The translations under genes were made by a program, and so were the position numbers. A stretch of 64,000 nucleotides of DNA from Rugamonas sp. (lineage in GTDB: Bacteria; Pseudomonadota; Gammaproteobacteria; Burkholderiales; Burkholderiaceae_D), in NCBI RefSeq assembly GCF_025354735.1, contig NZ_JANXMI010000230.1:1-64000 (forward strand). Reading direction: 5' to 3'. Within the stretch, counting starts at the first letter, position 1. Each line of letters opens with the position of its first letter. Below are positions 10,525 to 19,083 of the stretch, one piece after another. The notes under the pieces are model-generated. The model saw nothing but the letters and a program-made list of their open reading frames with translations, was not told where the DNA came from and did no database searches.

Positions 10525-11556
10525 ATGCCCGGCATGTCATTGAGCGCCAAAATGAGCGCCAGATTATTTTCCTTCCCCTTGGCGATGGTGTTGACGGTAC
10601 TGGCGGCGGCCGCGCCGCATGCCGCGCCGGTCGCCGCCGCGTCGACCCCGGACGCGCTTCAGTCTACATTGAACACGCTGGCGCGCCGGGCCAAGCCTGC
10701 GCAGCTGGGCATCGCGGTGCTCGATCTGGCCGGCGCCAAAAGCTGGGGCGTCGATGCCGACGCGTCGTTCGTGCTGATGAGCGTATTCAAGGCGCCCGTC
10801 AGCGCCGCCGTGCTGGCGCAGATCGACGCCGGCCGCCTGACGTTCGACCGCAGCGTCACGCTGACGCAGGCCGACCTGGTCGAAGGCTCGGCGGTGCCGT
10901 CCATCGGCGACCAGCTGGCGGCGGGACGCACCGTCTTTACCGTGCGCGAACTGCTGGTGGGCGCCGTCAGCCAGAGCGACAGCACGGCCGTCGATGCGCT
11001 GATCAAAGTGCTGGGCGGTCCGCAAGCGGTGGGCGCCTATTTGCGTGGTCACGGCATCACCGGTCTGCATGTGGAAACGGGCGAGGGCGAAATCGGACGC
11101 GTCGCCGACCATCTGCGACCGGGCGAGACGATCCCCGCGCACGAAACGGCGGCGCAAACGCTGCGTCGGAAAAAGCTCGGCTACGCCGACCTGCTGGCCG
11201 ATCCGCGCAACCACGGCACGCCGGCGGCCGCCGCCGATTTCCTGCGCAAGCTGGCCGCCGGCGAGCTGCTGTCGCCGCCATCGACGCGGCTGCTGATCGA
11301 CTTGATGCGCAGGCAGACCATCCCCTTCCGTCTGCGCGGCGGCATTCCGGCCGGCGCCGATTTCGCCGATAAATCCGGCACCTCCGGCACGGTCGCCGGC
11401 AAGAACGCGGCCTGGAACGATATCGCCATCATGACGCTGGCCGACGGCCGCCGCTACGCCATGGCCGTCTTCCTGAAAGATACGGCGATGCCCAAGCCGC
11501 AGCGCGACGTGCTGTTCGCCGACATCGCGCGCGCCGTCGCGGCCAGCGCCCGTTGA
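10525..11556 (+). CDS. bla: class A beta-lactamase-like serine hydrolase
   Basis: A 343-residue exported protein: residues 1 to about 36 form a signal peptide. The active-site S-V-F-K is at 86-89, S-D-S at 151-153 stands where SDN is usual, and K-S-G at 283-285 stands for KTG. The omega-loop glutamate is probably one of E184, E187 or E189, judged by similarity to the subgroup that has DPR..GTP following this region; I cannot fix which. The overall length and LLSPPSTRLLIDLM block are class A-like. Substrate range is unknown. The open frame extends far upstream inside the GGDEF-EAL gene, but the ATG at 10525 gives a normal signal peptide and has purine-rich AGGACAGGA before it. Confidence 0.82.
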   Translation: MPGMSLSAKMSARLFSFPLAMVLTVLAAAAPHAAPVAAASTPDALQSTLNTLARRAKPAQLGIAVLDLAGAKSWGVDADASFVLMSVFKAPVSAAVLAQIDAGRLTFDRSVTLTQADLVEGSAVPSIGDQLAAGRTVFTVRELLVGAVSQSDSTAVDALIKVLGGPQAVGAYLRGHGITGLHVETGEGEIGRVADHLRPGETIPAHETAAQTLRRKKLGYADLLADPRNHGTPAAAADFLRKLAAGELLSPPSTRLLIDLMRRQTIPFRLRGGIPAGADFADKSGTSGTVAGKNAAWNDIAIMTLADGRRYAMAVFLKDTAMPKPQRDVLFADIARAVAASAR

Positions 11557-11622
11557 CGCGGTGCTGCCGCCGGCCGGGCGGTGCTATGCTGTCAGCGTTT
11601 TTACTTTCGTGTCCGCGATCCC

Positions 11623-13017
11623 ATGTCCCTGCCCGTCGACGAAGCTGAAGTCCTGTTCAAGCAAGGCAATCAGCGCCTGGCCTCCGGCGACCTGGCCGGC
11701 GCCGAAGACTGCTACGCGCGCGTGCTGGCGCTGGCGCCGGAGCAGGGCGCGGCGCTGGCCAATCTGGCGTGGCTGAAGGAGCAGGGCGGCGCGCTGGAAG
11801 CGGCGGAAGCGCTGTATCGCCGCGCCGTCGCCGCGCTGCCGGAGCACGCGCAACTGCATCGCAACTTCGGCGTGCTGCTGTGGACACGCAAGCGTTTCGG
11901 CGAGGCGGAGCTGGTCGGCCGCCGCGCCATCGAACTGGCGCCGCGGTCGGCCGCAGGATGGTCCAACCTGGGCGTGCTGCTGGCCTGCGTGCGGCGCGAA
12001 GCGGAGGCCGAGCAATGCCACCGGCGCGCCATCGCGCTCGACGCCGACTACGCCAAGGCGCGCTACAACCTCGCTTACCTGCTGCTGCGCCAGGGCCGCT
12101 GGTCCGAAGGCTGGCCGCTGCTGGACCTGCGCTGGCAGTTCGACGCGACCATCCATCGCTTCGACTGCCCGCGCTGGAACGGCGAGCCGCTGGCCGGCAA
12201 GGCCATCGTGATCGGCTTCGAGGCCGGGCATGGTGACATGATCCACTTCTGCCGCTACGCCGCCTGCGTCAAGGCGCTGGGCGCGGCGCGCGTCGCCGTC
12301 GTCTGCCAGCCGGGATTGACGACTTTATTCCAGACGCTGGCCGGCGTCGACCAGGTCTACGGCGCCGATGACGACGTGCCGGCCGATGGCTGGGATTTCT
12401 GGACCCTGCCTATGGGCTTGCCGAAGTTTTTCGACACCCGCATCGATCATGTCCATGCGCCGATACCGTATCTGTCGGCCGATTCGGCGCTGACACGGAC
12501 ATGGTCGGCGGCGCTGCCGCGGCACGGCTTGCGCGTGGGGCTGGCGTGGAAGGGCAACCCCAACTTCGAGAATGACGGCGACCGTTCGCTGCCCTCCTTG
12601 CAGACGTTGGCGCCGTTGGGTGCGGTGGCCGGCGTGCGTTTCGTCAGTCTGCAAAAGGGGCCAGGCGAAGCGGAGGCCGAGCAGCCGCCGCGCGGCATGG
12701 ACCTGTATCCGGCCGCCGCCGGCTTGACGGATTTTGCGGCGACGGCGGCGCTGATCGCCAGCCTCGATCTCGTCATCAGCGTCGACACGGCGGTGGCGCA
12801 TCTGGCCGGCGCGCTCGGCAAGCCGTGCTGGCTGCTGCTGCCCGACTATCGCACCGACTGGCGCTGGCTGAGCGGGCGCGCCGACACGCCGTGGTATCCG
12901 CAAATGCGCTTGTTCCGCCAGCGCGCCGGCGCCATCGACAGCGGCGGGTGGGACGCGGTCATCGCCGATGTCGCGGCGGCGCTGGCGCTGACGGCGCGCG
13001 CCGCGCCTGCCGCCTGA
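11623..13017 (+). CDS. TPR-repeat protein with glycosyltransferase-9-like C-terminal domain
   Basis: About 464 residues. Residues 1 to about 160 form four to five tetratricopeptide repeats with the usual A/G/Y spacing (ALANLAWLKEQGG, GWSNLGVLLA, ARYNLAYLLL). The C-terminal half resembles the heptosyltransferase (GT9) fold: a VGLAWKGNP strand and a late VDTAVAHLAGALGKP motif followed by a W-rich DYRTDWRWL segment. Proteins with this architecture are common in proteobacteria near glycan or flagellar loci; no acceptor can be inferred. No signal peptide is seen. The start at 11623 lacks a clear Shine-Dalgarno; a GTG at 11611 is an alternative. The gene converges on uraD-allC, 11 bp apart. Confidence 0.72.
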   Translation: MSLPVDEAEVLFKQGNQRLASGDLAGAEDCYARVLALAPEQGAALANLAWLKEQGGALEAAEALYRRAVAALPEHAQLHRNFGVLLWTRKRFGEAELVGRRAIELAPRSAAGWSNLGVLLACVRREAEAEQCHRRAIALDADYAKARYNLAYLLLRQGRWSEGWPLLDLRWQFDATIHRFDCPRWNGEPLAGKAIVIGFEAGHGDMIHFCRYAACVKALGAARVAVVCQPGLTTLFQTLAGVDQVYGADDDVPADGWDFWTLPMGLPKFFDTRIDHVHAPIPYLSADSALTRTWSAALPRHGLRVGLAWKGNPNFENDGDRSLPSLQTLAPLGAVAGVRFVSLQKGPGEAEAEQPPRGMDLYPAAAGLTDFAATAALIASLDLVISVDTAVAHLAGALGKPCWLLLPDYRTDWRWLSGRADTPWYPQMRLFRQRAGAIDSGGWDAVIADVAAALALTARAAPAA

Positions 13018-13028
13018 TCGGCCCTTGT

Positions 13029-14792
13029 TTATGCTGGCTTGAATTCCGGCTTGAATGCGCGTAAAAAATCGAGCAGCACCCGGGCCGCGATGTCGGCGTC
13101 GTCGGCCGTCATCGTCTCCAGCGGATTGTGGCTGATGCCGCCGTTGCCGCAGCGCGTGAACAGCATGGCGACGTCGGTGATGGCGGCCATCGCCATCGCA
13201 TCGTGGCCGGCGCCGGACAGCAGCTCGTGGCGCGGCAGGCCGGCGCGCTGCACGGCGTCGCCCAACTGCCGCATCAGCCACGGCGCGCACGGCGCGGCCG
13301 CCGCGTCGACCACCTGCTGCATCGCCACCTCGACCTGGCGCCGCGCGCAGATCGCCGCGATGCCGTCCATGATGTCGCGCACCGCCGCCAGCCGCTCCGC
13401 GTCGTCGGCGGCGCGTATATCGAGCGACAATTTGCAGGTGCCGGCGATCACGTTGACCGAGCCGTCCGGCACCTGCAACTGGCCGACGGTGCCGACCAGC
13501 GAGCCGCCCTGGCCGCAGCGGCGCTCGACCAGCAGCACGATTTCCGCCGCCGCCGCCGCCGCGTCTTTGCGCATCGTCATCGGCGTGGTGCCGGCGTGGC
13601 TGGCCAGGCCGGTCAGCTCGACCAGATAGCGCGAGCTGCCGGCGATGGCCGTCACCACGCCGAGCGCCAGGCCGCGCTCCAGCAATACCGGGCCTTGTTC
13701 GATATGGACTTCGACGAAGGCCAGCAGCTCGGTGGGATCGCGCGCGATGGCCGGTATCGCCGCCGCGTCATGGCCGGCGGCGGCCAGCGCGTCGCGCATG
13801 GTGACGCCGTCGGCGTCGGTCTGATCGAGCAGCGCCGGGTCGAAGCGGCCGGTGACGGCGTTGCTGCCCAAGAAAGTGCTCTTGAAACGCACGCCTTCCT
13901 CCTCCGCGAAGCCGACGATCTCGAAGTGGAAGGGCAGTTTTTCGCCGCGACCGTGCAGGTGGGCCGCGATGGCGATCGGCAGCAGGATGCCGAGGCGGCC
14001 GTCGTACTTGCCGCCGTTGCGCACCGTGTCGTAGTGCGATCCGGTCATCAGCGTTTTGGCGCCGGCGACGTCGGACAGATAGCGGCCGCTGACGTTGCCG
14101 ACGGCGTCGATCCGCACCTGCATGCCGGCGTCGCGCATCCACTCGGCCAGTTGCGCCGCCGTTTGGCGGTGGGCTTGCGTCATGTAGGCGCAGGTGAGAT
14201 GGTCGGCGCTGTCGCTCCATGCCGCGAGCAGGTCCGATTGAGCCATGATGGTGGGGCCGAATGCCAGCACGGTGCCCAGCAGCTCATTCAGGCGCAGTTC
14301 GGCGATGCGGTGGATCTGGCGCAGGCACTCGGCGATTTCGTCGGCGCGTTGATGCCTCAGGCGGCGCTGGAAGGTGGCGATGATGTGCTGGCGCGTGTAG
14401 CCCTTGCCGTCGGGGCCCTTGACGGCGAGGATGAAGGGGAAGCCGAATTTGGCCTTGTAGTCGGCGTTGAGCTGATGCAGCGCGGCGAATTCGGCGGCGC
14501 TGCACAGGTGCAGGCCGGAGGCCGATTGCTCCTGCGTCGATTCGGCCGTCAGCTGGCCGGCGATGGCGGCCTTGCCGGCCAGCTCGGGGTGGGCGCGGAT
14601 CAGGCCCAGTTGTTCGTCGACCGTGGCGTTGGCGACGGCCGCTTGCAGCGCCAGTTTCAGCGCGGTGGCGCTGGCGTAGGGGCGCTGCTCTGCGGCGCGT
14701 TCCGGTATCCACGGCGAGTGCTCGTAGATGCCGCGCAGGCGCTCGGTGAACGCGGCGGCGTCGCAGTGGTTCAACTCAGTCAGTGTGGTCAT
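13029..14792 (-). CDS. fused OHCU decarboxylase (UraD) - allantoate amidohydrolase (AllC)
   Basis: One 587-residue chain carries two purine-catabolic enzymes. Residues 1 to about 165 are 2-oxo-4-hydroxy-4-carboxy-5-ureidoimidazoline decarboxylase, with H68 in AHPELAG and E88 in STQEQ, the positions of the catalytic pair in studied UraD enzymes; this step yields S-allantoin. Residues of about 175-587 are an M20-type allantoate amidohydrolase with metal residues H253 and D264 (GSHYDTVRNGGKYDG) and E298/E299 (FAEEEG), plus VHIEQGP. The start ATG (complement of 14790-14792) begins the decarboxylase domain cleanly; the open frame further upstream has no domain. The fusion skips the intervening allantoinase step, whose gene is not in the window. 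Such fusions are known in Betaproteobacteria. Confidence 0.92.
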   Translation of the reverse strand: MTTLTELNHCDAAAFTERLRGIYEHSPWIPERAAEQRPYASATALKLALQAAVANATVDEQLGLIRAHPELAGKAAIAGQLTAESTQEQSASGLHLCSAAEFAALHQLNADYKAKFGFPFILAVKGPDGKGYTRQHIIATFQRRLRHQRADEIAECLRQIHRIAELRLNELLGTVLAFGPTIMAQSDLLAAWSDSADHLTCAYMTQAHRQTAAQLAEWMRDAGMQVRIDAVGNVSGRYLSDVAGAKTLMTGSHYDTVRNGGKYDGRLGILLPIAIAAHLHGRGEKLPFHFEIVGFAEEEGVRFKSTFLGSNAVTGRFDPALLDQTDADGVTMRDALAAAGHDAAAIPAIARDPTELLAFVEVHIEQGPVLLERGLALGVVTAIAGSSRYLVELTGLASHAGTTPMTMRKDAAAAAAEIVLLVERRCGQGGSLVGTVGQLQVPDGSVNVIAGTCKLSLDIRAADDAERLAAVRDIMDGIAAICARRQVEVAMQQVVDAAAAPCAPWLMRQLGDAVQRAGLPRHELLSGAGHDAMAMAAITDVAMLFTRCGNGGISHNPLETMTADDADIAARVLLDFLRAFKPEFKPA

Positions 14793-14951
14793 GGCGTGGT
14801 CCGATGCGTGCAGACTTCGATCATATATCGCGGCGCCGCTGGAATGTATATGCGGCCCGTGATGCCGCATATTTTGAAGCGATGCACGCTAGCCGGGCCG
14901 GCTAGCGTGCCCGCTCCGTGACCCCGGTTTCCGCGGCCTTCCGGCTGCGGA

Positions 14952-15890
14952 CTACTTCGTCGCCAGCGCCTTGGCGGCCGCGCTGACCTGGTCGCGCAGC
15001 CATTTGTGTTCCGGCGCCTGGTGCACGCGCTCGTGCCACAGCTGGTAAAAGCGCATCGCCGGGAATTTCACCGGCACCGCGTAGGTCTTCAGCGGCAGTG
15101 TCTTTTCATAGTAGCGCACGAACTGGCGGCCGGTGGTCAGCACCAGGTCCGTCTGCGTCAACATGTACGGAATCAGTCCGAAATAGGCCGATTCCACCAT
15201 CACGTTGCGCTTCAAATCCTGGCGCTCCAAAAACGCGTCGATCACGCCGTAGTAGCCGGGCACCAGCTGCGACGGCGCCACGTGCGGCAGGCTCAGATAA
15301 TCGTCGATGGTCATCGCGTCGCTGGCGGTGCGCATCGCATACGCGCTGTCGTTGCGCATGATGCAGACGATGGGATCCTCGAAGAGCTTGGACGTGTGCA
15401 GGTGCTGCGGCGGCTCGTCCCAGTTGGCGATGACGAGGTCCATGTCGCCGTCCGACAGCATGCGGATATAGTCGACGCCCGGTCCCAGGCTGTGGATGAC
15501 GACGCGGCTTTTCGGCGAGCCGCGGCGCAGCAGCGCCACCACGTTGGGCAGGAACTGGCTGTCCAGATAATCGGGGGCGGCGATGTGGAAGGTGCGCGCC
15601 TCCTCGTGCGGCACGAAGGGCGACTTCTTGACGAACAGGTTCTCGGTCTCGTCGAGGATGCGCTTGGCCGGCGCCAGCAGGCTTTCGCCGTGCTGGGTCG
15701 GCACCATGCCGCGCGCGCCGCGCACCAGCAGCGGATCGCCGGTCAGCTCGCGCAGCTTGCGCAGCGAGGCCGAGATCGAGGGCTGCGGCTGATTGAGCTT
15801 GAGCGCGACGCGCGAGACGTTCTTCTCGACCAGCAGCATGTAGAGGATGCGGATCAGGTGCAGATCCAGATGTTGCGGCAGGGCGGACAT
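14952..15890 (-). CDS. LysR-family regulator, probable controller of urate catabolism
   Basis: A 312-residue LysR-type transcription factor: an N-terminal winged helix-turn-helix (LNQPQPSISASLRKLRELTGDPLL) followed by an effector-binding domain. The start is the ATG at 15890 (MSALPQHLDLHLIRI), which puts the helix-turn-helix at the usual distance; an in-frame ATG at 16001 would overlap the puuD start and add a non-typical tail. It is divergent from puuD with a 109-bp AT-rich gap that contains an inverted repeat, and tandem with the UraD-AllC gene. By context it probably responds to urate or another purine breakdown product and controls puuD; this is inference. Confidence 0.88.
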   Translation of the reverse strand: MSALPQHLDLHLIRILYMLLVEKNVSRVALKLNQPQPSISASLRKLRELTGDPLLVRGARGMVPTQHGESLLAPAKRILDETENLFVKKSPFVPHEEARTFHIAAPDYLDSQFLPNVVALLRRGSPKSRVVIHSLGPGVDYIRMLSDGDMDLVIANWDEPPQHLHTSKLFEDPIVCIMRNDSAYAMRTASDAMTIDDYLSLPHVAPSQLVPGYYGVIDAFLERQDLKRNVMVESAYFGLIPYMLTQTDLVLTTGRQFVRYYEKTLPLKTYAVPVKFPAMRFYQLWHERVHQAPEHKWLRDQVSAAAKALATK

Positions 15891-15906
15891 GATGAAATAT
15901 ATGTGC

Positions 15907-15942
15907 TTGAATATGTTGAATATACGATATTTTTCATGTTCA
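15907..15942. promoter_or_regulatory. inverted repeat in the lysR-puuD divergent promoter
   Basis: TTGAATATG (15907-15915) mirrors CATGTTCAA (15934-15942) with one mismatch, and inside it AATAT-ACG-ATATT (15919-15931) is a perfect inverted repeat sharing the same centre near 15925. This nested symmetry in an AT-rich gap between a LysR gene and its divergent neighbour is typical of a LysR operator. Binding is inferred. Confidence 0.6.
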
Positions 15943-15999
15943 ATGGGGTAAAAACCTTTATCTTCTGTAAATTCGACCGTCCTATTTTTCAAGGAATCC

Positions 16000-17217
16000 A
16001 TGAGCGTCTTTGCCTATCTGATCCCGTACGGCCTTGAGTGGCTCAACCTGATCGTGCGCTGGCTGCATGTCATCACCGGTATCGCCTGGATCGGCGCCTC
16101 GTTTTATTTCGTCTGGCTCGATAATTCGATCCGGCCGCCGGCGCCCGGGTCCGACCTGGCGAAGAAGGGCGTGTCGGGCGAGTTGTGGGCGGTGCACGGC
16201 GGTGGTTTCTACAACCCGCAAAAATACCTGGTGGCGCCGGCCGAACTGCCGAAGCAGCTGCACTGGTTCAAATGGGAGGCTTATTCCACCTGGCTGTCCG
16301 GCTTCGCGCTGCTGACCATCGCCTACTACTTCAACGCGCAGGCGATGATGGTCGATAAGTCGGTGGCCGACATCGGCAGCTGGCAGGCGATCGGCATCGG
16401 CATCGGCACCCTGGTGGTCGGCTGGACCGTGTATGACCTGTTGTGCCGCTCGCCGCTGGCCAGGCGCGAGCTGTGGTTCGGCGTCGTCGTGTTCGCGCTG
16501 ATCGTCGCCGTGGCCTACGGCTTGACGCATGTACTGAGCGGCCGCGCCGCCTACATCCACGTCGGCGCGATGATAGGTACCATCATGGTCGCCAATGTGC
16601 TGATGCTGATTATTCCCGGCCAGCGCAAGATGGTCGAGGCGATGCAGGCCGGCCGCCTGCCCGATCCCGTCCACGGCCAGAAGGCCAAACAGCGCAGCGT
16701 CCACAATAACTATTTCACGTTGCCGGTGTTGTTCATCATGATCTCCAACCACTACGCGATGACGTACCGGAACGACCGCGCGTGGCTGGTGCTGGCCTTT
16801 ATCATGGCGGCCGGCGTCTTCATCCGCCATTTCTTCAACCTGCGCCACAAGGGCCGCATCGAGTGGCGCTATCCGGCCATCGGCGTGGCGCTGCTGCTGG
16901 CGGTGGCGGTGGCCATTGCGCCGGCGCGGCCGGCCGCCGGTGTGGCGGTGGCCGATCCCGCCGCTCAATTCGCGCAGGTGCAAGGCGTGATCGCGCAGCG
17001 CTGCGCGTCCTGCCATTCCGCCCACCCGACCCAGGCCGGCTTTGCCGCCGCGCCGCTCGGCGTCACCTTCGACAGCGCTGACCAGATCCGCCGCAACGCG
17101 GAAAAAATCTACAAACAGGCGGTCCAGCTGAAGGCGATGCCGCTGGCGAACCTGACCAACATGACCGACGCCGAACGGGCGCAGATCGGCGCCTGGTTCG
17201 AAGCCGGCGCAAAATAA
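16000..17217 (+). CDS. puuD: urate hydroxylase PuuD (membrane protein with cytochrome c domain)
   Basis: PuuD is a membrane-bound urate oxidase unrelated to soluble uricase; it converts urate to 5-hydroxyisourate and passes electrons to the respiratory chain. The 405-residue protein has about eight hydrophobic segments in its first 310 residues and then a C-terminal mono-heme cytochrome c domain, with CASCH at 335-339 and a possible methionine ligand near 380. Length and layout match the family. The ATG at 16000 follows AAGGAA. It is unrelated to the E. coli polyamine gene of the same name. It begins the divergent arm of the purine locus and is followed after 9 bp by the M20-fold gene. Confidence 0.92.
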   Translation: MSVFAYLIPYGLEWLNLIVRWLHVITGIAWIGASFYFVWLDNSIRPPAPGSDLAKKGVSGELWAVHGGGFYNPQKYLVAPAELPKQLHWFKWEAYSTWLSGFALLTIAYYFNAQAMMVDKSVADIGSWQAIGIGIGTLVVGWTVYDLLCRSPLARRELWFGVVVFALIVAVAYGLTHVLSGRAAYIHVGAMIGTIMVANVLMLIIPGQRKMVEAMQAGRLPDPVHGQKAKQRSVHNNYFTLPVLFIMISNHYAMTYRNDRAWLVLAFIMAAGVFIRHFFNLRHKGRIEWRYPAIGVALLLAVAVAIAPARPAAGVAVADPAAQFAQVQGVIAQRCASCHSAHPTQAGFAAAPLGVTFDSADQIRRNAEKIYKQAVQLKAMPLANLTNMTDAERAQIGAWFEAGAK

Positions 17218-17226
17218 GGACACAGC

Positions 17227-18465
17227 ATGGACATCAGAGCGAACAAGGAAAAGCTGGTCAACTGGATCGACGCCCACTTCGGCGAGGAGGTCGGCTTTTT
17301 GCAGCAGGTGCTGCGCGTGCCGACCGATACGCCGCCCGGTAACAATGCGCCGCACGCGGAGCTGGTGGCGGGGCTGGTCGAGGACTTCGGCTGGCACGCC
17401 GAGAAGCACGCGGTGCCGGCGCAGCAGGTGCGCGACTACGGCATGCAGAGCATCACCAACCTGATCGTGCGCCGTCCGTACGCGGCGGACGGCCCGACGC
17501 TGGCGCTGAACGCGCACGGCGACGTGGTGCCGCCCGGCGACGGCTGGAGTTATCCGCCCTACGGCGGCGTGATCGAGGACGGCTATATCTACGGCCGCGC
17601 GGCCGCCGTGTCCAAGTGCGACTTCGCCACTTATATTTTCGCCGTGCGCGCGCTCGAAGCCTTGGGCGTGCCGCTGAAAGGCGGCGTGGAACTGCACTTC
17701 ACTTACGACGAGGAATTCGGCGGCTTGCTGGGACCGGGCTGGCTGCTGGAGCAAAAGTTGAGCAAGCCCGATTTCGTCATCGCGGCCGGCTTCAGCTACA
17801 ACATCGTCACCGCGCACAACGCCTGCCTGCAACTGGAGATCACGGTGCACGGCAAGTCCGGCCACGGCGCCATGCCGGAAACCGGGCACGATGCCTTGCA
17901 GGCCGCCGCCAAAATCCTCAACGCGATCTACGGGCAGCTGCCGGAGCTGAAAAAAATCCATTCCAGCGTGCCGGGTATAGACTCGCCGACGATGCTGGTC
18001 GGCCGCATCGACGGCGGCACCAACACCAATGTGGTGCCGGGAAAAGTGGTGATGAAGATGGACCGCCGCATGATTCCGGAAGAAGATCCGGTCGCGGTGG
18101 AGGCGCAGGTGCGGGCGCTGATAATGGATGCGGCGCGCGGCATGGCCGGCATCCGGGTCGAGATCCGGCGCTTGCTGCTGTCGCGGGCGCTGCGGCCGCA
18201 GCCGGGCGGCGCGCAGCTGGTGGAGGCCTTGCAGCACAATGCGCAAAGCGTGATCGGCGAGCTGATACCGGCGCAGGGCACGCCGCTGTACGCCGATGCG
18301 CGCCTGTACGGCGAACATGGCATACCGGCCGTGCTGTATGGCGCCGGTCCGCGCACGGTGCCGGAGTCGAACGCCAAGAAGGCCGACGAGCGCCTGCTGC
18401 TGGAAGACTTGCGCAAGGCGACCAAGGTGGTGGCGCTGACGCTGTTCGATTTTCTCGCCGCCTGA
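17227..18465 (+). CDS. M20-fold (ArgE/DapE-like) protein with incomplete metal site
   Basis: A 412-residue protein of the M20 metallohydrolase fold, with the NAHGD motif (H97, D99), YGR (122-124), the DEE motif (E162, E163) and the dimerisation-domain HGKSGHG block. Several usual metal positions look altered by eye: where the family has GRGxxDMK with a bridging aspartate the sequence reads GRAAAVSK (V128); the acidic residue after the fifth strand (about 184-190) is not evident; and the final histidine near 375-388 is not present (GPRTVPESNAKK). It follows puuD by 9 bp with an AAGGA site, so it is probably co-transcribed and tied to purine catabolism. Whether it is an active amidohydrolase, a variant-metal enzyme or a non-catalytic subunit is open. 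Confidence 0.8.
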   Translation: MDIRANKEKLVNWIDAHFGEEVGFLQQVLRVPTDTPPGNNAPHAELVAGLVEDFGWHAEKHAVPAQQVRDYGMQSITNLIVRRPYAADGPTLALNAHGDVVPPGDGWSYPPYGGVIEDGYIYGRAAAVSKCDFATYIFAVRALEALGVPLKGGVELHFTYDEEFGGLLGPGWLLEQKLSKPDFVIAAGFSYNIVTAHNACLQLEITVHGKSGHGAMPETGHDALQAAAKILNAIYGQLPELKKIHSSVPGIDSPTMLVGRIDGGTNTNVVPGKVVMKMDRRMIPEEDPVAVEAQVRALIMDAARGMAGIRVEIRRLLLSRALRPQPGGAQLVEALQHNAQSVIGELIPAQGTPLYADARLYGEHGIPAVLYGAGPRTVPESNAKKADERLLLEDLRKATKVVALTLFDFLAA

Positions 18466-18538
18466 ACGCGGCGCTTCCTGCAGGCGCGCCGGCTATGCCC
18501 TATCATGGCGGGCATTGAAAATAAGTGAGGAGGGCGCG

Positions 18539-18982
18539 ATGTTTGAGAAGACGATGATGGCCGGTTGGAGCGACATGGATTTCAACAGCCATATGCGCAA
18601 TACGGCCTTCCTGGACAAGGCCGGCGACGTGCGCATGCTGTTTTTGGCGGAGCACGGTTTTCCGATGAGCGAATTCAAACGCCTGCAAATCGGCCCGGTG
18701 GCGATGAAGGACGAGATCTCGTATTTCAAGGAAGTGATGCTGCTCGATGAAATCAAGGTCACGCTGGGCGTGGCCGGCATGTCGGACGACGGCAGCCGCT
18801 GGATGCTGCGCACGGACGTGATCCGTTCCGACGGCAAGCTGGCCGCGCGCGTCAACAGCGCCGGCGGCTGGCTCGATCTGGCCGCGCGCAAGCTGGTGGC
18901 GCCGCCGCCGGCGCTGCTGGCGGCGTGGCGCTCGCTGCACAAGACCGACGATTTCGTGACGCTCGACAGCAGCATCAAATAA
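18539..18982 (+). CDS. hot-dog-fold acyl-CoA thioesterase-like protein
   Basis: A 147-residue protein of the 4HBT thioesterase type. The N-terminal SDMDFNSHMRNTAFLD resembles the D-x(n)-H-M-N-N active-site block of 4-hydroxybenzoyl-CoA thioesterase relatives, here with MRN in place of MNN, and the first aspartate is present. Proteins of this group hydrolyse acyl- or aryl-CoA thioesters; no specific substrate is suggested. The ATG at 18539 is chosen over the upstream ATG at 18515 because GAGGAGG (18527-18533) is ideally spaced from it. It stands between the purine locus and pqiABC with no clear link to either. Confidence 0.78.
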   Translation: MFEKTMMAGWSDMDFNSHMRNTAFLDKAGDVRMLFLAEHGFPMSEFKRLQIGPVAMKDEISYFKEVMLLDEIKVTLGVAGMSDDGSRWMLRTDVIRSDGKLAARVNSAGGWLDLAARKLVAPPPALLAAWRSLHKTDDFVTLDSSIK

Positions 18983-19083
18983 GCGCATCAAAGAAAGCAG
19001 GGGCGGCGGCGTCCCTGCGCACGCGCTCTATTGCGGCGCTTTATCGTATGATGCTGGCTTGACTACCAGCCTACCCTGACCCT

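Noticed and set aside
15982-18318. A 778-codon open frame antisense to puuD and the M20 gene
   Set aside because: It lacks domains and has an implausible composition; the plus-strand genes are well supported by motifs.
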